Assembly: GCA_049323275.1 (NCBI GenBank)
Contig: JBMOOM010000045.1
Span: 34,335 to 98,334 of the forward strand
Reading direction: 5' to 3'
From: Taklimakanibacter sp049323275
GTDB taxonomy: Bacteria > Pseudomonadota > Alphaproteobacteria > Rhizobiales > Aestuariivirgaceae
DNA length: 64,000 bases
Part shown: positions 53,526 through 60,647 of the stretch, piece after piece
Layout of the letters: each line of letters opens with the position of its first letter
How positions within the stretch are numbered: the first letter of the stretch is position 1
Made by a program: the position numbers and the translations under genes
The notes under the pieces: model-generated
Told to the model about the DNA's origin: nothing
Seen by the model: only the letters and a program-made list of their open reading frames with translations
Databases searched by the model: none

Positions 53526-53942
53526 ATGCTGTCGAGCAGTCGATTCATGGTCGCGGTTCACGCGCTGAGCGTCATCGCCCGCCGGGCGGATGGCGGCCCC
53601 GTCTGCTCGACCATCGTCGCCGAAAGCGTCAACACCAATCCGGTGGTGATCCGGCGGCTGATGCGCGATCTCGAACGCGCCTCCCTCGTCGCTTCCGTGA
53701 CCGGCCGCGCCGGCGGCTTCAGGCTCGGTCGCCATGCCGGCCGCATCACCCTCGCCGACATCTACAAGGCGGTCGAGGATGAAAGCATCTTCCGCATGCA
53801 CAAGACCGACCCCAAGCACAAATGCCCGATCGGGGCTGCGGTCATCAAGGTGGTGGCCGAACCCTTGCGCGGCGCCGAGCAGGCTCTGGAACGGGCGCTC
53901 GCCGCAACGACGCTCGATGACATAGCGAGCCAGATCGCCTGA
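53526..53942 (+). CDS. Rrf2-family transcriptional regulator
   Basis: A 138-residue regulator with an N-terminal winged helix (FMVAVHALSVIARRADGG, TIVAESVNTNPVVIRRLMRDLERASLVASVTGRAGGFRLG) and the family segment ITLADIYKAVEDESIF. Only a lone Cys in KHKCPIG is present after it, so the three-cysteine Fe-S site of IscR/NsrR is incomplete and it may respond to another signal. It is divergent from ftsB. Target genes are not evident. Confidence 0.9.
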   Translation: MLSSSRFMVAVHALSVIARRADGGPVCSTIVAESVNTNPVVIRRLMRDLERASLVASVTGRAGGFRLGRHAGRITLADIYKAVEDESIFRMHKTDPKHKCPIGAAVIKVVAEPLRGAEQALERALAATTLDDIASQIA

Positions 53943-53954
53943 CCGGAACGGGCC

Positions 53955-54239
53955 TCAGCCGTCGTTCTTATGCTCGTGCAGGAAGCGGGCAATCTGCTGC
54001 TTGAGCTGAAACTGCCGGGCCGGATCGCTCATCGATGCGGCATCCATGAAGATGTTGCGCTGGACGTCCGTGGGCAGATCGTTCCACTGCATGATCACCG
54101 CCGCGCCGAGGCATTTCAGGATGCGCTCTTCATTCTTGGCCAGAGCCGTATCCGGGACCGGCGGCGAAGGGACGGCGCCGCCTTCATTGTCCCAGCGGCC
54201 GAGAGCCTTGGTCAAATCGTAGAAGTTCTTTCCAGCCAT
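53955..54239 (-). CDS. Small hypothetical protein
   Basis: About 94 residues from the ATG at 54237-54239: MAGKNFYDLTKALGRWDNEG, then a Pro-rich stretch and a helical half (EERILKCLGAAVIMQWNDLPTDVQRNIFMDAASM, FQLKQQIARFLHEHKNDG). No family is named with confidence; similar small helical proteins occur in rhizobia. It lies 13 nt after the VOC-protein stop and 12 nt from the convergent Rrf2 gene, as the last gene of the importer-2 run. Confidence 0.7.
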   Translation of the reverse strand: MAGKNFYDLTKALGRWDNEGGAVPSPPVPDTALAKNEERILKCLGAAVIMQWNDLPTDVQRNIFMDAASMSDPARQFQLKQQIARFLHEHKNDG

Positions 54240-54252
54240 GCGGGGCCTCCCA

Positions 54253-54672
54253 TCATTGCCGTTGCGTGACGCCGCGACAGACCGCGGCCAGCTTGTTGCC
54301 GTCCGGATCGCGGACATAAGCCGCATAGAAATCGGGACTGTAATTCAGCCTGAGGCCAGGCGGCCCATCGCAGCTGCCGCCCTGCGCCAGGGCCGCGGCA
54401 TGGAAGTCATCGACCTCCTGCCAGGACCGCGCACGGAAAGCGACCATGCTGCCATTGCCGACGGTCGCCGGCTGCTGGTTGAAAGGCAGGCCGACCCAGA
54501 GAGCGAGCTCCTCGAGACCACCCTTCTCATAGGTTCCCCAGCCCGCTGAAGTACGGTCCCATTCAGGATCGTTGGTGACACAGCGCCGCATGCCGAGCGG
54601 CGCCAGAGCGGCATTGTAGAACCTTACGGCTCTGGCGAGATCATTGGTGCCGAAATAGACATAGCTCAGCAT
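54253..54672 (-). CDS. VOC (glyoxalase/dioxygenase) superfamily protein
   Basis: A 139-residue single-domain VOC protein (MLSYVYFGTNDLARAVRFYNAALAPLG, GNGSMVAFRARSWQEVDDFHAAALAQGG, and the C-terminal YAAYVRDPDGNKLAAVC with the conserved metal-ligand Glu position replaced by Asn-Lys neighbourhood). The fold supports glyoxalase, dioxygenase or resistance activities and no substrate is indicated. The frame extends 12 codons upstream but the ATG at 54672 is the family start. Confidence 0.85.
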   Translation of the reverse strand: MLSYVYFGTNDLARAVRFYNAALAPLGMRRCVTNDPEWDRTSAGWGTYEKGGLEELALWVGLPFNQQPATVGNGSMVAFRARSWQEVDDFHAAALAQGGSCDGPPGLRLNYSPDFYAAYVRDPDGNKLAAVCRGVTQRQ

Positions 54673-54704
54673 GGGCGTCCTCCGCTGCCGGGAAGACCAG
54701 CCTA

Positions 54705-55691
54705 TCATGAGCTGCCCGAACCCCGCAGCGCTTTCAGCCGCTCGAACCAGCCGGCGAGACCACGCGGCCAGGCAATGACGAACAGCGCGATCAGGAGGCC
54801 CAGGCCGATATTCCGGTAGTCGGAGAACTCCTTCATCCCTTCATCGGCGAGCATCAGCAGCGCCGCGCCGAGCAACGGGCCCCAGATCGAGCCCATGCCG
54901 CCCACGACGATCATGGCGATCAGGAAGAGCAGCAGCGAGAAGGAGAAGACCGTCGGTCCGATCACCCGGAAATGCACGGCGTAGAAGCCGCCGGCGATGC
55001 CGGTGAAAAAGGCCGAGACGGCGAAGATCCACAGCTGATACTTGAACCGGCTGATGCCACGCGAGAGCGCGTAGCCGGGACTGTCGCGCAAGGCCTTGAA
55101 AGCGAGGCCCAATGGCCCCCTGATCACGGCGACCGAAAACGCGAAGGCGACCGCCAGCAGCGCCAGCGCGACGTAATAATGCGCGATATGCCATTTCGAC
55201 GGGAAGAGCGAGCGCAGGCCCAGATCGCCGAACTGGCCGATGCCGCGCACGCCGCCGAAGAGCGGCATGCAGCCCGACACATTGGTGAAGCAGTCGGTGT
55301 CGTTGACGATCAGCACATACATCACCTGCGCGATGGCAAGGGTGAGAAGTGCCACATAGGGTCCGCGCAATCTGAGGCAGGCGAGGCCGATGACCATGCT
55401 GGCCAGGATGGCGATGAGGCCGCCCAGTGGTATGGCGACGATGATCGGCACCTTCAGATAGAAACCAAGCATGGCGGTGGCATAGCCGCCGATGGCGAAC
55501 AGCGCCATCTGGGCCAGCGAGAAGATGCCGCCGACGCCAAGCACGAGATTCCACTGGACGACGACGATCGCCCAGATGAAGAACACGGTCGCCTGGGTCA
55601 CCACGTAACGCCCGCCGAAGACGAAAGGCACGACGAGCGCCGCGGCAAGGCAGACAAGCCCGATGATAATGTCGCGATGGACCGGCGTCAT
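54705..55691 (-). CDS. Branched-chain-type ABC permease, LivM-like (system 2)
   Basis: A 328-residue permease with about ten helices. It has the LivM block NLVLGVGGIFSLAQMALFAIGGYATAMLG and the C-terminal GGMGSIWGPLLGAALLMLADEGM. An inserted loop DTDCFTNVSGCMPLFGG contains two cysteines that could form a periplasmic disulfide. The ATG overlaps the livH-like stop as ATGA. The system differs clearly from importer 1 at sequence level, so the two are not a recent duplication. Confidence 0.92.
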   Translation of the reverse strand: MTPVHRDIIIGLVCLAAALVVPFVFGGRYVVTQATVFFIWAIVVVQWNLVLGVGGIFSLAQMALFAIGGYATAMLGFYLKVPIIVAIPLGGLIAILASMVIGLACLRLRGPYVALLTLAIAQVMYVLIVNDTDCFTNVSGCMPLFGGVRGIGQFGDLGLRSLFPSKWHIAHYYVALALLAVAFAFSVAVIRGPLGLAFKALRDSPGYALSRGISRFKYQLWIFAVSAFFTGIAGGFYAVHFRVIGPTVFSFSLLLFLIAMIVVGGMGSIWGPLLGAALLMLADEGMKEFSDYRNIGLGLLIALFVIAWPRGLAGWFERLKALRGSGSS

Positions 55692-56566
55692 AGACGCACC
55701 ACCTGCTGGCGGCCGAACAGGCCGTAAGGCCGCCAGATCAGCACCAGGATGACGAGGAGAAGCAGCGTGGCGAAGCTCCAGCGCACGCCCAGCACATATT
55801 GGGTCGCCGCCTCGAGCAGCCCGAGCACGATCGCCGCCACCACCGCGCCATAGACATTGCCGAGCCCGGCGACGATGCAGATGATGAAGGCTTTCAGCAT
55901 CGGATCGCCGCCCATGACCGGGGTGAGCGTCGCGATCGAGCTGATCATCACGCCCGATATCGCCGCGAGCCCACCCGACAGGGCCAGCACCTGCGCATAG
56001 ATCCGGCCGACGCGCACCCCCATGAGCTGGGCCGCATCGCGGCTCATCGAGGTGGCGCGGATGGCGCGCCCTGCCCTGGTCTTCTGCAGCAGGAAGGCCA
56101 CCGCCGCCATGGCGATCAACGCGGTCAGCAGGATCATGATGTTCTGCAGCGGGATATGGACATTGCCGATGATCACCGAGCCGGTGACCGCGAGCGGCTG
56201 CGGGATCGGATAGGGCCCGAAGCTCTTGAGCATCAGGTTCTCGATCACGGCGCCGATGCCGATGGTGGCGATGAAGATATTGGTCTCGAAATTCTCGGCC
56301 CTGAGCAGCGGCAGCGTGGCGAAGACATAGATGGCGAGACCGGCCAGCGCGCAGACGAGCGCCGCCGCGGCGAGACCGAGAATGGGATGGAAGCCCAGAT
56401 GGGTGATCGCGGCGTAGCAGATATAGCCGCCCAGCGTCAGCAGTGCGCCATGCGCCATGTTGAGCATGTTGAGCGAGCCGTAGACGAGCGACAGGCCGAC
56501 GGTCGCCACCGCATACATGGCGCCGAGCGTCAGGCCGGAAGCGATGATCTGGATCACGACATCCAT
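55688..56566 (-). CDS. Branched-chain-type ABC permease, LivH-like (system 2)
   Basis: A 292-residue permease with the LivH N-terminus (QIIASGLTLGAMYAVATVGLSLVYGSLNMLNMAHGALLTLGGY) and C-terminal AGLGNVYGAVVAAIVLGLLEAA. It forms the pore with the LivM-like protein. The gene begins one base after the LivF-like gene ends, and the whole block is compactly arranged. Confidence 0.92.
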   Translation of the reverse strand: MDVVIQIIASGLTLGAMYAVATVGLSLVYGSLNMLNMAHGALLTLGGYICYAAITHLGFHPILGLAAAALVCALAGLAIYVFATLPLLRAENFETNIFIATIGIGAVIENLMLKSFGPYPIPQPLAVTGSVIIGNVHIPLQNIMILLTALIAMAAVAFLLQKTRAGRAIRATSMSRDAAQLMGVRVGRIYAQVLALSGGLAAISGVMISSIATLTPVMGGDPMLKAFIICIVAGLGNVYGAVVAAIVLGLLEAATQYVLGVRWSFATLLLLVILVLIWRPYGLFGRQQVVRL

Positions 56567-56567
56567 G

Positions 56568-57284
56568 TCAGGCTCCGAGATAGGCTTCGACGATTTCGGG
56601 ACGCGCCATCAGTTCGGCGCCCTTGCCCGTCCAGGCGAAGCGGCCATTGTCGAGAAGATGGATGCTGTCGGCCTCGTCCATGATGCGCTCGGCATTCTCC
56701 TCGACGAGGAGGATGCTCAGGCCGGCGCGGCGCAGGTCGAAGATGACCTCGTAGATCTGGTCGATGACGATCGGCGCCAGGCCCAGCGACGGCTCGTCCA
56801 GCATCAAGAGCTCGCCGCCCGCCATCAGGCCGCGGCCGATGCCGCACATGCGCCGCTCGCCGCCGGACAAGGTGCCGGCTACCTGACTGCGGCGGTCCTT
56901 GAGCTTGGGCAGCAGCGTGAAGACGCGCTCGAGGCGCTCGGCGACGGCCCCCGCTTCGCGCGTCAGATAGGCGCCCATCATCAGATTCTCGTAGATGGTC
57001 ATGCCGGGAAACAGGAGATCGCCCTGCGGCACGTGGATGACGCCTTCGGCGACGATCTCGTCCGGGCGCAGCCTCTCGATGCGCCGGCCCTTGAGGCTGA
57101 TCTCGCCTTCATTCGCACGCACGATGCCTGAGATGGTCTTGAGCAAGGTCGACTTACCGTGGCCATTGGGGCCGATCACCGCGGTGAGCGCGGCCTTGCC
57201 GGCGACGAAATCGGCGCCCTGCAGCACGAGGCGTCCGGCGTAGCCGGACTTGACGCCTTTCAGCTGGAGGATCGGCTCAGCCAT
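56568..57284 (-). CDS. ABC transporter ATPase, LivF-like (system 2)
   Basis: A 238-residue ATPase. Walker A GPNGHGKST, signature LSGGERRMCGIGRGLM, Walker B ELLMLDEPSLGLAPIV. The HGKST variant (His instead of Ala) is unusual but keeps the essential Gly-Lys-Ser. The frame extends upstream to 57371, but the ATG at 57284 gives the normal start MAEPILQLKGVKSGY and overlaps livG by 8 bp. Confidence 0.92.
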   Translation of the reverse strand: MAEPILQLKGVKSGYAGRLVLQGADFVAGKAALTAVIGPNGHGKSTLLKTISGIVRANEGEISLKGRRIERLRPDEIVAEGVIHVPQGDLLFPGMTIYENLMMGAYLTREAGAVAERLERVFTLLPKLKDRRSQVAGTLSGGERRMCGIGRGLMAGGELLMLDEPSLGLAPIVIDQIYEVIFDLRRAGLSILLVEENAERIMDEADSIHLLDNGRFAWTGKGAELMARPEIVEAYLGA

Positions 57285-58080
57285 GGCTCGCGGCCTCCGA
57301 CCCTTGCATGAAGCTCCGCAGGCGTTCCGAGGCGCCCTTGCCGAGATAGACCTCGACCACGGCGCGGTCATTGACGAGATTGCCGGGGGCGCCCTCGAAC
57401 AGCTTCTCGCCGTGATGCATGATCATCACCCGGTCGGAGAGCTGCACCAGGAAGCGCATGACATGCTCGATGAGGATGATGGTGACGCCGGCCGACTTTA
57501 TCGACCGCACCGCCTGCATCACCCGGTCGATCTCCCTGGCGGTGAGACCACCGACCGGCTCATCCATGAGCAGCAGCTTCGGCTTCGTCGCCATGGCGGA
57601 GGCCATCATCAGAAGCTTGCGCTCGAGCACCGGCAGCTTACCGGTGACCTTTCCGGCGCTCGCTTCGAGGCCGACCAGCGCCAGGGCCTCGTCCGCCTGC
57701 CGTTTGGTCTCGGCGCCGATGCGGAAGGTCGGCGTCGCGCGGTTCTCGCGGCCGAAATAGGCGCCGACCAGCACGTTCTCGCGCGCCGTCAGGCTGTCGA
57801 AGCCGGCATTGAGCTGGAAGGTGCGCGCGATGCCGGCATGGCAGATGGCTTCCGGGGCCAGGCGCGTGATGTCCTCGCCGGCGAGCCGGATCTCGCCGGT
57901 GGTCGCCGGATTGAGACCGGAGATGACCTCGAACAAGGTGGTCTTGCCGGCCCCGTTGGGCCCGCCGATGCCGAGGATTTCGCCGGCCCCGACATCGAAA
58001 GACAGATTGTTGACCGCCGTCAGCGCGCCGAAGGACTTGCCGACCTTGCGGCAGGACAGAAGCGGCACCGCGGCGGCCAT
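57277..58080 (-). CDS. ABC transporter ATPase, LivG-like (system 2)
   Basis: A 267-residue ATPase with Walker A GGPNGAGKTT, the LivG-type GIARTFQLNAGFDSLTARENVLVGAYFG, and Walker B LLLMDEPVGGLTAREID. The ABC signature is degenerate: instead of LSGGQ it reads LPVLERKLLMMASAMA, which is worth noting because that motif normally senses bound ATP across the dimer. The other ATPase subunit keeps a full signature. The start ATG at 58080 gives MAAAVPLLSCRKVGKSFG. Confidence 0.9.
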   Translation of the reverse strand: MAAAVPLLSCRKVGKSFGALTAVNNLSFDVGAGEILGIGGPNGAGKTTLFEVISGLNPATTGEIRLAGEDITRLAPEAICHAGIARTFQLNAGFDSLTARENVLVGAYFGRENRATPTFRIGAETKRQADEALALVGLEASAGKVTGKLPVLERKLLMMASAMATKPKLLLMDEPVGGLTAREIDRVMQAVRSIKSAGVTIILIEHVMRFLVQLSDRVMIMHHGEKLFEGAPGNLVNDRAVVEVYLGKGASERLRSFMQGSEAASHG

Positions 58081-58087
58081 TATCGCG

Positions 58088-59434
58088 TCAGGCCTTGATC
58101 CAGGGCGGCAGCGTGAACTTGGCGGTGCCGTAAGGAGCCGGCGCAATCAGAGCCGGGCCCTTGGTGTAGTCCTGGATCTGCAGGAACTGATGCGGCATGC
58201 CGAGCGAAGAGTCGTTCACCTGCGTCGGATACGAATAGGCCGCGTTCTCCAGCGGCACGAAGCGCGTGGTGCCGACGACGCCGCGCCAGATCATCGAATT
58301 CATACGCGCCGCGACCTTCTTGTTCTGGTCGACATTGCCGGGCTCGCCGCTGCCGCCGGCGAGCGCCGCCGCCGTCGCCCAGACATAGGCGCCGTCATAG
58401 GGCTGGGCGCCGGAATTATGGCCGGCATTCGGGCCGAACTTGTCCTTGTAGCGCTTCTCGAAAGCGGTGCCGATCTCATCCTGGAGCGCGCCGACGAGCG
58501 TTGCATAAAGAATGCCGTTGGCGTTCTCCTTGGCGATGTCGCGGAAGGCCGGCAGCGACGGGCCATATTGCATATAGACGAGGCTCGGCGTCGGATTTGG
58601 CCCGAATTGCAGGCAGAACTGCGCCAGGTCGGCGGGCAGGAAGTGGGTGATGCAGATCACCGCTGGCGGGTCCTGGCGGATCTTGGCGAGCGTCGGGCCC
58701 CATTCGGACGCCGGCACGCTCACCGTCTCGAACAGATTGATCTCCCAGCCGAACTGCGCCGCCTGCTCCTTCACCGCATTGGCGATGTTGGAGGCATAGA
58801 CACCGGCCGAGAGGATCACCGCCATCTTGTTGTTGTGGCGCTTCCATTCGCCATTGGCCTCGAGATCCTTCAGGAACTTGAGGAAGCCGGTGCCGTAGAA
58901 GGTCTCCGGCGGATCGCCCATGAAGGAGCCCCAATAGCGGTTCGGATCCGACTTCACCAGATTGGTGTGGCCGATGGTGGTGTCGTAGTGGATGTAGATG
59001 ATGCCGGCATCGGCGGCGACTTCCTGGATCGCGGCGCCCGAGCCGATATTGTAGCCGTTGAGAATGGCATGGACGCCATAGCGGTCGACGAGGCGCTGCG
59101 CCGCCTGGACGTTGGTGGCGTCGCCCATCTGCGCCGTGTCCTCGAAGTAGGGCTCGAGCGGACGGCCGAGAATGCCGCCCAGCGCGTTGATCTCCTCGCA
59201 GGCGAGCGTCAGGCCGTTCTTGAACTCGATGCCGTCGGGTGCTGCGAAATCGGTGGTCGGGCCGCACTGGCCGACGGGAATGGCCTCGCCTTCGGCGCGC
59301 GCTTCCTTGTTCATGGCGAAGAGCATGGCCGGCAGGCCGGTGACCGTGGCGGCGGTCGCGGCGCTGCCCTTGATGAGGAAGTTGCGCCGGGATCCGGCGA
59401 TGACAGTCGGCTTGGAGAGTTTGTCGCGCTTCAT
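58088..59434 (-). CDS. Tat-exported ABC substrate-binding protein (system 2)
   Basis: A 448-residue type I binding protein. The N-terminus carries a twin-arginine signal (SRRNFLIKGSAATAATVTGLPAMLFA), so it is exported folded, which is unusual for LivK-like proteins but known for urea/amide-type ones. The mature part starts IPVGQCGPTTDFAAPDGIEF and contains ACEEINALGGILGRPLEPYFED and AILNGYNIGSGAAIQEVAADAG. The ligand is unknown; the Tat signal may indicate cofactor-like or tight ligand binding, or simply rapid folding. It is encoded directly upstream of its ATPases and permeases and downstream of the deacylase gene. Confidence 0.9.
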   Translation of the reverse strand: MKRDKLSKPTVIAGSRRNFLIKGSAATAATVTGLPAMLFAMNKEARAEGEAIPVGQCGPTTDFAAPDGIEFKNGLTLACEEINALGGILGRPLEPYFEDTAQMGDATNVQAAQRLVDRYGVHAILNGYNIGSGAAIQEVAADAGIIYIHYDTTIGHTNLVKSDPNRYWGSFMGDPPETFYGTGFLKFLKDLEANGEWKRHNNKMAVILSAGVYASNIANAVKEQAAQFGWEINLFETVSVPASEWGPTLAKIRQDPPAVICITHFLPADLAQFCLQFGPNPTPSLVYMQYGPSLPAFRDIAKENANGILYATLVGALQDEIGTAFEKRYKDKFGPNAGHNSGAQPYDGAYVWATAAALAGGSGEPGNVDQNKKVAARMNSMIWRGVVGTTRFVPLENAAYSYPTQVNDSSLGMPHQFLQIQDYTKGPALIAPAPYGTAKFTLPPWIKA

Positions 59435-59458
59435 GATGTTTCCCCTTTGGCTTCTATC

Positions 59459-60559
59459 TTAACTTATTCTCTGGACAAGGCTGGAGGCTTCTTCGATCAC
59501 AGTCAGCTGATGGGGTTGCGCATCCATGCCGCCCCATTGCGCCATCAGCGGTCCCCACGGATCCTCCACTTCGGTCTTGTGGCCTGAAAGCTCCTCGATG
59601 ACCGCGAGGCCGCAATAAGGCGCATACATTTCGGAATAGCCGCCTTCATGGGTCATCACGACGCGTCCGCCGCAAAGTTCCTTTGCGGCCGCCATCAGCA
59701 TGCGGGTCAGGTCGCGATAGCCGGCGGCGGTCATCATCATGCGGCCCAGGGGATCGACGCCGCCCGCATCGAAGCCCGACGGCACGACGATGAGTTCCGG
59801 CTTGAAGCGCCTGAGCGCCGGCAGCACCACGCGCTCGAAGGCGGCGACATAGGCGCCCGGCCCCGAGCCCGGCGGCAGCGGCACATTGATGTTGAAGCCC
59901 TCGCCCTTGCCCTCGCCGTTCTCGGCGATGCCGCCAGAGGCGGCGGGAAAGAGATTGTCCTGATGGAGCGAAATGGTGAGCACGCTCGGATCGTCGTAGA
60001 AAATCGCCTGGGTGCCGTTGCCGTGATGGACGTCCCAGTCGACGGTGGCGATACGGCCGAGGCCCAGCACCTTCTGGGCGTGGCGCACCGCGATGGCGGC
60101 ATTGGCGAAGAGGCAGAAGCCCATGCCGACATCCTTGGTGGCATGATGGCCGGGCGGACGGATCAGCGCATAGGCATTGGCGACCCTGCCCTTGACGACC
60201 GCGTCGACCGCTTCGATGGCGCCGCCTGCCGCCAGGAGCGCGATCTCGTAGCTGCCGGCGCCCAGCGGCGTCAGCTGGCTCGCATCGCCATAGCCCTTGG
60301 CGCTGATCTCCTTGATGTGATTCACATGCGCCGGCGTGTGGGCGCGCACCACTTCCTCGACGGTTGCCGGCCGCGGCTTGACCATGGTCAGCTGGTCGAG
60401 CAGGCCGCTGACCTCGAGGAGGTTGCGCAAACGGCGCTTGGTCTCGGGGTTCTCGGCGTGAGTTCCCGGCTGGACATGGAGGCCCGGCGGAAAAACCTGA
60501 TTCCAATTCCAGGTATTGTGCCAGAGATAAAGTTCATGGAAGACGAAGCCCGTCGCCAT
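59459..60559 (-). CDS. Class II HDAC-like amidohydrolase (HDAH type)
   Basis: A 366-residue zinc deacylase of the arginase/HDAC fold. Active-site elements are RPPGHHAT (paired His), GFCLFANAAIA, TVDWDVHHGNGTQAIF (zinc Asp/His), ISLHQDNLFP, VPSGFDAGGVDPLGRM (zinc Asp) and HEGGYS. It resembles the bacterial histone-deacetylase-like amidohydrolase of Bordetella/Alcaligenes, and acetylpolyamine amidohydrolases. The ATG at 60559 (GGGGAG 5 nt upstream) starts the family N-terminus MATGFVFHELYLW; an ATG at 60610 is less likely. Leading an ABC importer operon, it probably deacylates the imported compound, for instance an acetylated amine (inference). Confidence 0.9.
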   Translation of the reverse strand: MATGFVFHELYLWHNTWNWNQVFPPGLHVQPGTHAENPETKRRLRNLLEVSGLLDQLTMVKPRPATVEEVVRAHTPAHVNHIKEISAKGYGDASQLTPLGAGSYEIALLAAGGAIEAVDAVVKGRVANAYALIRPPGHHATKDVGMGFCLFANAAIAVRHAQKVLGLGRIATVDWDVHHGNGTQAIFYDDPSVLTISLHQDNLFPAASGGIAENGEGKGEGFNINVPLPPGSGPGAYVAAFERVVLPALRRFKPELIVVPSGFDAGGVDPLGRMMMTAAGYRDLTRMLMAAAKELCGGRVVMTHEGGYSEMYAPYCGLAVIEELSGHKTEVEDPWGPLMAQWGGMDAQPHQLTVIEEASSLVQRIS

Positions 60560-60647
60560 CGCGACTCCCCACTCGATCAGACGGGCGGGATGATGAGCCC
60601 CCTTACCCATGGAAGTCCCGACACGTTCGGGTAACGGGTGGTATTTT

